64,000 nucleotides of DNA from NCBI RefSeq assembly GCF_022695595.1, contig NZ_CP074380.1:3217501-3281500 (forward strand), read 5' to 3'. Position numbers and translations under genes: made by a program. The notes under the pieces are model-generated. The model was not told the DNA's origin and did no database searches. It saw only the letters and a program-made list of their open reading frames with translations. The DNA is from Streptomyces sp. MST-110588. GTDB taxonomy: Bacteria > Actinomycetota > Actinomycetes > Streptomycetales > Streptomycetaceae. Shown here in pieces: positions 42,908-51,521 of the stretch (positions within the stretch are counted from its first letter, which is position 1; each line of letters opens with the position of its first letter).

Positions 42908-44869
42908 ATGTCAGCGACACCTCAACGGCGCCGCTCCACGCGCCGGTTGTCGGCCGCCGCCGCCGTGCTGGCCGCCGCCGTCGGGGTCACGGCCGCGGCG
43001 ATACCGGCCGGTGCCCAGGAAGCGCACGGCGCGCGGCAGGCGCAGGGTACGTACGGGGACGACGGGCGGCACGGCCCGTACAGCGAGCACGGCGAACCCG
43101 GCGAGCACGACACATACGGCAAGCACGACGGACACGGCAGGCACGGCAAGCACCCGCGCCACTCGCGCATCGTCGACGTTCAGTTGCTCTCCTTCAACGA
43201 CTTCCACGGCAACCTGGAGCCCCCGCAGGGCTCCTCCGGCACCGTCCAGGAGACCCAGCCCGACGGCAGCACCAAGAAGGTCGAGGCCGGCGGTGTGGAG
43301 TACCTGGCCGGCTCGCTGCGTACGGCGCGCAAGGGGCACCCGTACTCGGTGACCGCCGCGGCCGGGGACCTGGTCGGGGCCAGCCCGCTGCTGTCCGGTC
43401 TCTTCCACGACGAGCCGACCGTCGAAGCCATGAACAAGCTCGGCCTGGACGTGACCTCGGTCGGCAACCACGAGTTCGACGAGGGCCGCGCGGAGCTGAC
43501 CCGACTCCAGAGGGGCGGCTGCCACCCCAAGGACGGCTGCTACGAGAAGACGGGAAGCAAGGGGAAGACACCCAAGAGGTTCCGCGGCGCCGACTTCCCC
43601 TACCTCGCCGCCAACGTCACCGACGAGAAGACCGGCCGCCCCATCCTCAAGCCGTACACCGTATGGCGGCACAAGGGCGTGAAGATCGGCTTCATCGGTG
43701 TCACCCTCGAAGGCACCCCGAACGTCGTCAGCGCCAACGGCGTCAAGGGCCTGAAGTTCCACAACGAGGTCGAGACGATCAACAAGTACGCCAAGGTGCT
43801 GGACCGGCAGGGCGTGAAATCGATCGTCGCGCTGATCCACGAGGGCGGCATGCCCGCCTCGAACTCCTACGACTACGACTGCGACAGCCCCGGCGCCGGG
43901 GCCGGGGCCGGCATCTCGGGCCCGATCGTCGACATCGCCAAGAAGGTCACGCCGAAGGTCGACGCGCTGGTCACCGGCCACACCCACCAGGCGTACGCGT
44001 GCACGATCCCGGACCCGTCCGGCACCCCGCGCACCGTCACCTCCGCCGCCTCCTTCGGCAAGCTCTACACGGAGACGACCCTCACGTACGACCGCCGGAC
44101 CAAGGACATCGTCCGTACGAGCGTCCGCGCGCCGCAGGCCCGCAACCACGTCGTCAACCGGACCCAGCCCAAGGCCGCGGACATGACCGCGCTGATCAAG
44201 CGCTGGAACGCGCTGGCCGCGCCGGTCGCCGGCAAGCCCGTCGGCCACATCTCCGCCGACATCGCGGGCCGCGGCTCCGAGGCCCCCGAGTCGCCGCTCG
44301 GTGACGTCCTCACCGACGCGCAGTTGGAGGCGACCGCCGGGGACGGGAAAGGCGGCGCGCAGCTCGCCCTGATGAACCCCGGCGGCATCCGCTCCGACCT
44401 GGCCTTCAAGGCGTCGGGCGGGGAGGGTGACGGCGTGGTGACGTACGGCGAGGCGTTCACCGTACAGCCGTTCACGAACATGATGAACGTCGTCGACCTC
44501 ACCGGCGCCCAGCTCCTCACGGCGCTCCAGCAGCAGGTCAGCGGCCCGAACGAGGCGTCGCCGAAGATCCTCCAGGTCTCCAGGGGCCTCACGTACACCC
44601 TGGACATGACCAAGACCGGCGCCGCGCGCGTCGTGAAGGACTCGGTCAAGCTGAACGGGACCACCATCGACCCGGCCAAGACCTACCGGGTCGCCATGAA
44701 CGAGTTCCTGGCGGGCGGCGGTGACGGCTTCACCGTCCTGAAGGAGGGCCGCAACAAGTACGTCGGCCCCTCCGACCTGGACGCCTTCACGGCCTACCTG
44801 ACCGCGCACTCCTCGGCGAGCGCTCCGCTGGCCCCGCCGAAGGCGGACCGCATCACCGTCGTGAAGTAA
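42908..44869 (+). CDS. Secreted 5'-nucleotidase / metallophosphatase
   Basis: The 653-residue protein starts at ATG 42908 with AGAAGGGG upstream. A signal peptide (Arg-rich, AAAAVLAAAVGVTAAAIPAGAQ) directs export. A 45-residue His/Gly/Asp-rich segment follows. The calcineurin-type metallophosphatase domain has LLSFNDFHGNLEPP, TSVGNHEFDEG and VTGHTHQAYAC, and the C-terminal 5'-nucleotidase domain has MNPGGIRSDL and EAFTVQPFTNMMNVVDLTG. All dimetal ligands are present. It releases phosphate from extracellular nucleotides, consistent with phosphate scavenging. No convincing PHO box was seen in the 113-bp upstream DNA. Confidence 0.92.
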   Translation: MSATPQRRRSTRRLSAAAAVLAAAVGVTAAAIPAGAQEAHGARQAQGTYGDDGRHGPYSEHGEPGEHDTYGKHDGHGRHGKHPRHSRIVDVQLLSFNDFHGNLEPPQGSSGTVQETQPDGSTKKVEAGGVEYLAGSLRTARKGHPYSVTAAAGDLVGASPLLSGLFHDEPTVEAMNKLGLDVTSVGNHEFDEGRAELTRLQRGGCHPKDGCYEKTGSKGKTPKRFRGADFPYLAANVTDEKTGRPILKPYTVWRHKGVKIGFIGVTLEGTPNVVSANGVKGLKFHNEVETINKYAKVLDRQGVKSIVALIHEGGMPASNSYDYDCDSPGAGAGAGISGPIVDIAKKVTPKVDALVTGHTHQAYACTIPDPSGTPRTVTSAASFGKLYTETTLTYDRRTKDIVRTSVRAPQARNHVVNRTQPKAADMTALIKRWNALAAPVAGKPVGHISADIAGRGSEAPESPLGDVLTDAQLEATAGDGKGGAQLALMNPGGIRSDLAFKASGGEGDGVVTYGEAFTVQPFTNMMNVVDLTGAQLLTALQQQVSGPNEASPKILQVSRGLTYTLDMTKTGAARVVKDSVKLNGTTIDPAKTYRVAMNEFLAGGGDGFTVLKEGRNKYVGPSDLDAFTAYLTAHSSASAPLAPPKADRITVVK

Positions 44870-45006
44870 CTTCCGCCCCGGGTGTAACCCGTGTAACCCG
44901 TATCCGTGCGGAGCGGGGCGAGGCGGTGGCGCAAGACAGCGCCACCACACCCCCGCTTCGCGCGGAATGCCCGGCGTGCCGTCCGGCTGGACGGCACAAT
45001 GCCGGC

Positions 45007-45480
45007 ATGACGATGACCAAGCCCCGTATGCGCCTCGCCGCCGTCGCCCTCACGGCCGGCCTGCTCGGCGCCGGCGCCCCCGTCGCGTACGCGTCCCTGG
45101 ACGACGACTCCGAACCGGCCATCGCTTCCGCGAAACCCGCCGCGGAGGGCAGCCCGTACATCGAGACCAGCCTGATGTTCGGCACCGCCCGCCCCAACGG
45201 CGGCCCCCCGGTCACCGACAAACAGTTCCGCGCCTTCGTCGACACCTACGTCACGCCGCGCTTCCCCAGCGGCCTCACGGTCCAGGACGGCTACGGCCAG
45301 TACCGCGACACCCACGGCAAGATCGAGCGCGAGCGCTCGTACGAGCTGATCCTGCTCTACCCGACCTCCCAGTCCCGCCCCGCCGGTACGAAGATCGAAG
45401 CCATCCGCAAGGAATACATGAAGCGGTACGCTCAGGAATCCGTGGCCCGCATCGACGACCGCACCCGCGTCGACTTCTGA
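45007..45480 (+). CDS. DUF3574 secreted protein
   Basis: ATG 45007 (MTMTKPRMRLAAVALTAGLLGAGAPVAYA) gives 157 residues beginning with a clear signal peptide cut near AYA-S. The mature part carries the DUF3574 pattern: SLMFGTARPNGGPPVTDKQFRAFVDTYVTPRFPSGLTVQDGYGQYRD, then the IERERSYELILLYP strand and EAIRKEYMKRYAQESVARIDDRTRVDF. Its molecular role is unknown. It follows the nucleotidase by 137 bp on the same strand. The last 49 bp overlap the 3' end of the convergent DUF397 gene, which is unusually tight. Confidence 0.85.
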   Translation: MTMTKPRMRLAAVALTAGLLGAGAPVAYASLDDDSEPAIASAKPAAEGSPYIETSLMFGTARPNGGPPVTDKQFRAFVDTYVTPRFPSGLTVQDGYGQYRDTHGKIERERSYELILLYPTSQSRPAGTKIEAIRKEYMKRYAQESVARIDDRTRVDF

Positions 45481-45662
45481 GCCCCGCCGCCGGCTTTCAC
45501 CCGCGCAATCAAGCCGCGCAGTCCTTCCGGGGTGGCGGTCAGCACCACGCCGGGAACGTCGCTTTCCCGGAGGAGCAGCGAGCCGCCGCCCCGATCGGCC
45601 ACGCCTATGCAGGAGTTGCCCTCGCTGCAATAGGACGACTGCTGCCAACTGAGCTGAGACAT
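45432..45662 (-). CDS. DUF397 small protein of a whiJ/bldB-type locus
   Basis: ATG 45662 is preceded by GAGGGG and lies two bases beyond the stop of the XRE gene. The 76-residue protein shows SWQQSSYCSEGNSCIGVAD, RESDVPGVVLTATPEGL and a FLAGVK-like IARVKAG, the DUF397 signature. DUF397 proteins act with XRE regulators of the Scr1/WhiJ type in Streptomyces development and have been proposed to form a toxin-antitoxin-like pair. Here the two are adjacent in one transcript, and a HATPase gene is divergent. The extended C-terminal Arg/Ser/Thr tail overlaps the convergent DUF3574 gene. Confidence 0.85.
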   Translation of the reverse strand: MSQLSWQQSSYCSEGNSCIGVADRGGGSLLLRESDVPGVVLTATPEGLRGLIARVKAGGGAQKSTRVRSSMRATDS

Positions 45663-45664
45663 GT

Positions 45665-46522
45665 TCAACCCCTCAAGCTTTTAGCGATACCGCGAATGAA
45701 GTCACGCGACTGCTCCTCATCGAGCGCCGCACTTTCCATCCTCGTAAGTAGATTGCGGTACTTGCTCAACTGGGCCTCGTCATCAAGCAACACGGTCCCG
45801 TGAGACTGATCGAGCTGTACGGTGTCGAGCTGAGGCACCGGGCCGTCCACGTAGCAGACGGATTGGCCAGAACCCGGATATGCACCTGCATCGAAGGGGA
45901 TCACCAGGATCGTCACATGCTCCCGCTCTCCCATCTCCAGCAAGTGTTCGAGCTGCGCACGAGTCACCTGGGGGCCGCCGAACTTCATACGCAAGGCGGC
46001 CTCATGGATGATCGCATCGCACGGCAAAGGGTCATGGCGGTAGAGAACCACTTGGCGCTTGATACGAAACGACACCCGGTGCTCGACCTCCGGTGGCGTC
46101 AGTGGTGTTACCGCATGCCGGAAAACCTCTCTCGCGTGATCCGCGGTCTGCAACAACCCGGGAATGTGGGACGTGTGCGCAATGCGCAACCGTGCCGCAT
46201 GATGCTCAAGTTCCGCCAGGGCCAACAGACCGGCGGGGAGCAACTCCCGGTATTCCTCCCACCAACCGCGCTTTCGCTCACCCGCAATCGCGATGAGCGC
46301 GTCGATGAACGCATCGTCAGTACATGAGTAGTTGTGCGCCAGGGCCCTCAGTCGGTCTGCGCTCACCCCGAACCGGCTGGCTTCGATATTGCTGATTTGC
46401 GTCTGCCCGACACCGAGCCGCCGACTGGCCTCGGTCACGGACAGCCCAGCTTGCTCGCGGAGCTTGCGCAGTTCGGCTCCCAACCTTGCCTGGCGCGCTG
46501 TGGGACTACTCCTCAAGGGCAT
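45665..46522 (-). CDS. XRE-family regulator with DUF5753 (Scr1/WhiJ type)
   Basis: The 285-residue protein has an XRE helix-turn-helix at about 12-66 (LGAELRKLREQAGLSVTEASRRLGVGQTQISNIEASR). The DUF5753 domain from about 90 to 275 includes IPGLLQTADHAREVF, RQVVLYRHDP, VIHEAALRM-like IIHEAALRMKFG and the GSGQSVCYVDGP strand. This is the regulator half of the XRE-DUF397 pairs numerous in streptomycetes, some of which control development or antibiotics. It overlaps nothing upstream and diverges from the HATPase gene, completing the three-gene abaA-like set. Codon use is less GC-biased than in the core. Confidence 0.9.
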   Translation of the reverse strand: MPLRSSPTARQARLGAELRKLREQAGLSVTEASRRLGVGQTQISNIEASRFGVSADRLRALAHNYSCTDDAFIDALIAIAGERKRGWWEEYRELLPAGLLALAELEHHAARLRIAHTSHIPGLLQTADHAREVFRHAVTPLTPPEVEHRVSFRIKRQVVLYRHDPLPCDAIIHEAALRMKFGGPQVTRAQLEHLLEMGEREHVTILVIPFDAGAYPGSGQSVCYVDGPVPQLDTVQLDQSHGTVLLDDEAQLSKYRNLLTRMESAALDEEQSRDFIRGIAKSLRG

Positions 46523-46659
46523 TCATCGCCTCTCTCGTCCCGCCGTCACCCACATGAGTGCTTGTCTCATAGATCTGGCGAAGAGCGCTACATACATTAA
46601 GCCACTAGCCCTACCGTGTGAGCCACATCACCAAGTCACCGTTCCGGCAGGAGACTTCC

Positions 46660-47151
46660 ATGGCCACCGTATCGCCGTCCCAGCCCTGGGCGTACACGCT
46701 GCAACTTCCCCGGGACGCCGGGGCACCGAAGATCGCGCGGGCCGTCGCGCGGGAGACGCTCCGCCACTACGGAATGGGGGAACTCATCGAGACGGCCGAA
46801 CTGTTGGTGAGCGAGCTGGTCACCAACGCGTACCTGCACAGCGACGGGCCGTCGTCGCTGCGCATCCGCCGTATGGAGGCCGACCGGCTGCGGATCAGCG
46901 TGTGGGACACCAACCCGGTGATCCCGCCGCCGTTCGCCGGCCCCGCGCAGAGCGAACTGACGGTCGGCCTGTTCGGCGCGCCCAGCACCACCGCGCCCTA
47001 CGCCGAGGGCGGGCGCGGCCTGCTCCTCGTACGGCTCTGCGCCGTCAACTGGGGCGGATACCCGCTCGCGGAGGGACTGTTCGGCATGGCCGGGAAGCTG
47101 CTGTGGGTCGAGGTGGCGGCGACGGACACCGCGTTCGACATCGCGGCCTGA
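46660..47151 (+). CDS. HATPase-type ATP-binding protein, regulatory partner of XRE-DUF397 pair
   Basis: ATG 46660 has AGGAG seven bases upstream. The 163-residue protein is a GHKL-ATPase: ELLVSELVTNAYLHSDGPSSLRIR carries the N-box, and VWDTNPVIPP and GGRGLLLVRLCAVNW the G1/G2 boxes. It lacks a phosphoacceptor domain and resembles the AbaA-OrfA/anti-sigma-type ATPases common in actinomycetes. Located divergently to the XRE-DUF397 pair across about 137 bp, it completes the whiJ-like gene arrangement. The partner or substrate is unknown. Confidence 0.85.
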   Translation: MATVSPSQPWAYTLQLPRDAGAPKIARAVARETLRHYGMGELIETAELLVSELVTNAYLHSDGPSSLRIRRMEADRLRISVWDTNPVIPPPFAGPAQSELTVGLFGAPSTTAPYAEGGRGLLLVRLCAVNWGGYPLAEGLFGMAGKLLWVEVAATDTAFDIAA

Positions 47152-47432
47152 CGCGCGGGGACAGAACAGGCAGGCACTACCGCCCCACCGGCCGGCCCGC
47201 CGCCACGAAACACACGTCCGAACGGATGAACTTGTCCGCACCGCGCTTAGAACGAACATACGGCAAGGAACATACGTATTCGAACGAGGCGGCGCAGCGG
47301 ATCACGTCAGCATCGATCTCGCCCGCCGCCGGGGCGCGTACGTACGCCCATGACTCACACAGCCGATGAGGGCGCCCGTGTTCCCGCGCTGCGCGCCACA
47401 CGGCGATCACGCCTGGAAACGGAGAGCCGGCC

Positions 47433-48821
47433 GTGGCGGAAAACGAAGCGAACAGAAGGATGGCGCTGTCCATCTACAACAGCATCTTCAATGCGGTGAC
47501 GGGGACGAGCGACACCGGCCAGTCGGGCTACGACCCCAAGAAAACCTATCTGACCATGGAACCTTCCGGCCGGCTGATCGACCCGAAGGACTATGCAAAT
47601 CCCTGGACGCCGGGCAACAAGACAGGGAACAAAGGGGCCGCCTACAACATCGCCCAGCTCGCCTACGAAGTCCATGAAATGAGCCCCGCCACCAGCATTT
47701 CGAGCGTCCGGGCCGTCGATGTCTATCAGCAGATTCTGCGGGCCAACACCAGCGATCCCGAGCTGGACGATTCGGCGAAGCAGCGGATCCAGGAGGCGCA
47801 GGCCGTCCTGAAGCGGGAGGTCACGGTCACCGACGACGAGACCGGCAAGCCTGTGCAGAAGACCGTGGAAACGGTGATGAGCCGTGAGTACACGAAACTT
47901 CGGCAGAAGTACTACTCGGCCCGCCTCTCATACATGATGGCGTACCTCAAGGCTCAGGAGACGGACAGCGGCAGGCAGAACTGGCCGCTGCTCGGTCCGA
48001 CCCTGCGGGGCCCGGTCACCGGCACGTACGACGATTGGCGGGCCGCCCATGCCAATGAGGTCGAGTCCGCGATCGCCGTGCTCGCGACCAACGGGAACAA
48101 GCAGGTCGCCCTCGCTTTCGCGGCGGCCAAGAAACTGTTCGACGGCTACGGTGTGGACCTGACCGGTACGCCGGAACTGACGTACCGCAGCGCCGTGTAC
48201 CCGACCGGCTGGACCTCGGCGGAACTGGCCGAGGACTGGCCCACGGCGACCGTGACCCAGGGCTCCCAGGAGACGTCGAGCAGCGAGGAAGCGCACAGCT
48301 ACGCCGCCAGTGCCGGCATCAAGAACGGGATTTGGGGCTGGGGCGGCGGGGTCGAGGGCGGCGGTTCCAAATACCAGTCGCACCTGAGCGAGGAGACCAA
48401 GAACCTCAAGGTTTCCTTCCAGTACTGCCTGTGCACGATCTCCCGTCCCTGGCTCGACGGCACGCTGTTCAGTACGCCGCACTGGAAGACCAGCCAGTAC
48501 GACCCCGGAACGATCTCGACCGGAAAGCGTGACCAGAGCGGCACCGCACTGCCCATGCTGCCGGTCTCCTTTCTGTGTCTGCGTAACGTCAGCATCACGG
48601 CGGACTGGCACAAGTCGGATTCCGAGAACGCCAACCGGGCCGCGAAGTTCGACAGCGAGGTGACCTGGGGGCCGTTCAAGCTGGCCGGTTACAGCCAGAA
48701 CGACGAATCCCGCAGCCATCACATGCGCGCCGACTGGGACGGCAGCACGCTGACGCAGAAGGGCCTGCAAATCGTCGGCTGGCTGCACAGCATCGTGCCG
48801 TACTGCCCGCCCACCAGTTAG
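47433..48821 (+). CDS. Unknown 462-residue protein (no recognised family)
   Basis: GTG 47433 is preceded by GGAGAG. No signal peptide or membrane helix is seen, so the product should be cytosolic unless exported by a non-classical route. Residues 1-190 are mainly helical and charged (VYQQILRANTSDPELDDSAKQR, REYTKLRQKYYSARLSYMMAYLKAQ). The C-terminal half is Gly/Trp/Ser-rich and beta-like, with GIWGWGGGVEGGG near 293 and SRPWLDGTLFSTPHWKT near 333, then PMLPVSFLCLRNVSI near 378. The RPWLD...LF...W pattern is shared, as I recall, with unannotated bacterial and fungal proteins. It lies 46 bp before a secreted SGNH hydrolase gene, likely in one operon. Confidence 0.75.
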   Translation: MAENEANRRMALSIYNSIFNAVTGTSDTGQSGYDPKKTYLTMEPSGRLIDPKDYANPWTPGNKTGNKGAAYNIAQLAYEVHEMSPATSISSVRAVDVYQQILRANTSDPELDDSAKQRIQEAQAVLKREVTVTDDETGKPVQKTVETVMSREYTKLRQKYYSARLSYMMAYLKAQETDSGRQNWPLLGPTLRGPVTGTYDDWRAAHANEVESAIAVLATNGNKQVALAFAAAKKLFDGYGVDLTGTPELTYRSAVYPTGWTSAELAEDWPTATVTQGSQETSSSEEAHSYAASAGIKNGIWGWGGGVEGGGSKYQSHLSEETKNLKVSFQYCLCTISRPWLDGTLFSTPHWKTSQYDPGTISTGKRDQSGTALPMLPVSFLCLRNVSITADWHKSDSENANRAAKFDSEVTWGPFKLAGYSQNDESRSHHMRADWDGSTLTQKGLQIVGWLHSIVPYCPPTS

Positions 48822-48867
48822 CCCCCATTCACCGATGCGCCCACACCATCACGGCAGGAGAAAACCC

Positions 48868-50205
48868 GTGCGCACCACCCGACCAGCTCCCTCAGGCACC
48901 CGCGGGACCAACCGGTCAGCACCTTCACGCACCCGCCGCCGCAACCGTCTGACCGTCGCCGCCGCGACCGGCGTCGCGCTGTCCGCGCTCACGGCCGCCG
49001 CCCTCCCCGGTGACGTGAACCGGCCACCCTCCCAGGAATCCCGAAACGGGCGGGCGGCCGGAAAGCCCACGTTCGGCAAGCACTATTACGTCTCCCTCGG
49101 CGACAGCTTCATCTCCGGCGAGGGAGGGCGGTGGGCCGGAAACGTCGCCATCAAGGAAGACAACACGACCAACCTCTACGGCACCGACCGGGCTTCTTAC
49201 AAGTGCCGTAACGACGGGACCCACTGCCGGCACGACCCGCTGCGGGTGTACGAGTCGTACGTCAATCCCCTCACCGGAAAGAACAACGGGTGTCATCGCT
49301 CCGATGTCGCCGAGATCAACAGCGCGGGATTCAGCCACCCCAAGAACCTGGCCTGCTCGGGCGCCCAGACGCGTCACCTCCTTCAGGACTACTTCAAAGG
49401 CGAGGACGTCCAGCTAAAGCAGTTGGAGAACTTCGTCAAAGACGGAGAACACAAGGTACGCCTGGTGCAGATCTCGATCGGCGGGAACGACGTGGGGTTC
49501 TCCGGCATCATCGAGCAGTGCATCAAGGGCTTCCTCAAGCCCGTGGGCAGTACGCACTGCAGCAAGGACGAGGCACTGACCAGCAGGGCCCGAAAGGCGT
49601 TGGCCGATCTGCCGCAGGCGGTCCATCACGTCGCGTCCCGGGTGAAGGAGATCACGGGCAATCCGCGCAACAAGCAGTCGGGTTACCGGATCGCCCTCCA
49701 GTCCTACCCCTCACCATTGCCGGATGCGGCCCGCTACCGCACGAAGAGGGAGGGCTACAACCGTTACCACCCCAACGGCTGCCCGTTCTTCAACGACGAC
49801 ACGGACTGGGCCCGTGCTCACCTCCTCAAGCCCCTGTCGGAGCAGATCCGCAAAGCGGCACGTGCGGCAGCGGTCGACTTCCTCGACCTGAGCAACGCCT
49901 TCACGGGCCACGAGGTGTGTGCGGAAGGCACCGTCCAGGCAGTACAGGCGGACTCCCGGTACGGCATGGACGAGAAAAAGGCCGAGTGGATGCGTTACCT
50001 GAGCGTCGGATACGAGGGGGCGCCGCTGCCGTACAGCCAGGGCCAGCAGGACGAGTCCTTCCACCCGAACGCCTTCGGCCAGGAGGCGCTGGGCGTGTGC
50101 CTGAAGAAGTTCTACAAGGTGATCGACGACAGCCAGGTTCCGCTCGAACGGCGCTGTCTGAACAGCGGCCGGGAAATCAAGACCATGGAGATCAGGACCA
50201 TGTGA
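48868..50205 (+). CDS. Secreted SGNH/GDSL-type hydrolase
   Basis: GTG 48868 follows GGCAGGAG at eight bases; an ATG at 48835 has no such site. Of 445 residues, the first 50 include an Arg-rich twin-like region (RTRRRNRLTVAAATGVALSALTAAALP), a long signal. The SGNH blocks are complete: block I LGDSFISGEG near 80, the Gly and Asn of blocks II-III (IGGNDVGF near 208), and DESFHPN with the catalytic Asp-His near 405. Several cysteines may form disulphides. It should hydrolyse esters outside the cell. It starts 46 bp after the unknown 462-residue gene. Confidence 0.88.
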   Translation: MRTTRPAPSGTRGTNRSAPSRTRRRNRLTVAAATGVALSALTAAALPGDVNRPPSQESRNGRAAGKPTFGKHYYVSLGDSFISGEGGRWAGNVAIKEDNTTNLYGTDRASYKCRNDGTHCRHDPLRVYESYVNPLTGKNNGCHRSDVAEINSAGFSHPKNLACSGAQTRHLLQDYFKGEDVQLKQLENFVKDGEHKVRLVQISIGGNDVGFSGIIEQCIKGFLKPVGSTHCSKDEALTSRARKALADLPQAVHHVASRVKEITGNPRNKQSGYRIALQSYPSPLPDAARYRTKREGYNRYHPNGCPFFNDDTDWARAHLLKPLSEQIRKAARAAAVDFLDLSNAFTGHEVCAEGTVQAVQADSRYGMDEKKAEWMRYLSVGYEGAPLPYSQGQQDESFHPNAFGQEALGVCLKKFYKVIDDSQVPLERRCLNSGREIKTMEIRTM

Positions 50206-50206
50206 T

Positions 50207-51133
50207 TCACCCCGTGCCGAACCAGGTCTCCGCCAGAGAGTCGAGGGTGGGGCGGGGCGGCGCGGGGAGCTCCCGCAGGTAACGCGGAAAATTCCCGTGC
50301 ACATGGAGCAAGGCGTACGCGAGGAGTTCGCGGGGCCCGAAGGTGTGCCCGTAAGCGGCGGCGACCCGGGAGAACAGACGAGGATCGCCCCGCGAGACAT
50401 ACAGCCCCACAGCCACGAAATCGTACGCCGCATGACCCGTCATCGCCGGCTCGAAGTCGACCAGACCGGTCAGCCGCCAGTCGTCGTGCGGGGTGACCAA
50501 CAGATGCTCCCGCATGAACTCCGTGTGCAAAAGCACGCGCGGCGGATCAGCCGGCAACGGCACAGAGTTGAGAAAACCGGGAATCTGATCGAGCCACTCG
50601 TCCCACAGCCCATGCCCGCGCTGCCGCTCGACAGCGGTGGAACGCTGAGCCGCCACAAACGCACCCCAGTCCCCGGGCCCCAGCACATCACCCAGCGGCT
50701 CGGGGTCCAGCGCATGCAGCGCGGCCAGCGTCTCCCCGGCCTCGGTGGCGATCCGATCCCGCTCACTCTCCGGTACACGGGACCAGGCCAGGGCCAGATC
50801 CTCCCCGCGCAGCCGCGACATCAGCACGTACCGCCAGTTGTTCTCATACGTACCCGCGTCGTACACACACGGCGTCGGCACGGGCAGCCTGCCCTCCAGA
50901 TAGGACAGCACACGCGCCTCGGCCACGCCGTCCTCCGCACAGACCCCCGGAAAGAGCTTGAGGACCTGACGGGTCCCGACGGCATACACGGGCTGCGAGC
51001 CCACCGGGAAACGCCTCAGCGGCAGCCCACGAAGACCCAGACGTGCACAGAGGTCTTCCACACCCGGGCGCATCACCTCTTCAACGGGGACGACATCGTC
51101 CCACTGGGCGTCCGTGTCCACAGCAGGCAGCAT
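50207..51133 (-). CDS. Aminoglycoside-phosphotransferase-fold protein with altered catalytic loop
   Basis: ATG 51133 (MLPAVDTDAQWDDV) gives 308 residues with the APH/choline-kinase fold: nucleotide-binding YAVGTRQVLKLFPG near residue 50, LMSRLRGEDL, a PPRVLLHTEFMREHLLV catalytic region near 205, and GLVDFEPAMTG near 225 as metal site. In active kinases the loop reads HxD...N, whereas here it is HTEFMREH, with Glu in place of the Asp and His in place of the Asn. The protein may bind a ligand without phosphorylating it or have shifted chemistry. It is convergent with the SGNH hydrolase gene, one base apart. It should not be called a resistance gene on this evidence. Confidence 0.8.
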   Translation of the reverse strand: MLPAVDTDAQWDDVVPVEEVMRPGVEDLCARLGLRGLPLRRFPVGSQPVYAVGTRQVLKLFPGVCAEDGVAEARVLSYLEGRLPVPTPCVYDAGTYENNWRYVLMSRLRGEDLALAWSRVPESERDRIATEAGETLAALHALDPEPLGDVLGPGDWGAFVAAQRSTAVERQRGHGLWDEWLDQIPGFLNSVPLPADPPRVLLHTEFMREHLLVTPHDDWRLTGLVDFEPAMTGHAAYDFVAVGLYVSRGDPRLFSRVAAAYGHTFGPRELLAYALLHVHGNFPRYLRELPAPPRPTLDSLAETWFGTG

Positions 51134-51303
51134 GCGCGCCAACGTAGGCGCGCGTTCCCACCGCTCGCAACGCGTTTTCGCCCGACGCCCGCCCGAAGAA
51201 ACGGTCCACAAACCTTTACCGAACGGTCAGCCGCTCCCTCAACGATCGCCACTACTTTTCCCGACGTCGACATCGAACCCGACCATCGAGAAAGGCACAT
51301 GCG

Positions 51304-51486
51304 ATGACCCCAAAGACAGACACGGCAACGACAGAAACACCCGGGGCGCCCGAGTCGAGCAGTCTCCACCCGACCGATATCAGTGCAAGCCGGCGAGATG
51401 TAGTCGTACCGGGCGGCACGCTGCACGCCGTACGACCGGGCAGCCACGGAACACTGCTGATCGTCGAGGCATACAACGAAGAATGA
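51304..51486 (+). CDS. Small hypothetical protein (60 aa)
   Basis: ATG 51304 with GAGAAAGG ten bases earlier opens a 60-residue acidic peptide. It is Thr/Ser/Glu-rich at the start and ends with LLIVEAYNEE; codon third positions are moderately GC-rich. It has no cysteine cluster, leader-like GG motif or membrane helix. No RiPP-type enzyme gene is near, so a precursor role is unlikely. It could be the remains of a longer gene at the edge of the decayed region. The function is unknown. Confidence 0.45.
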   Translation: MTPKTDTATTETPGAPESSSLHPTDISASRRDVVVPGGTLHAVRPGSHGTLLIVEAYNEE

Positions 51487-51521
51487 GCCGGGCCCCGGCC
51501 GTCCACGGCGGCTTGCGGTGA

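Noticed and set aside
50207..51133. Aminoglycoside resistance gene
   Set aside because: Only the fold matches; catalytic residues are changed and there is no mobile or resistance context.
47433..51486. RiPP or other biosynthetic gene cluster
   Set aside because: No precursor-modifying enzyme, synthase or transporter set is present; the 60-residue peptide lacks a leader or core pattern.
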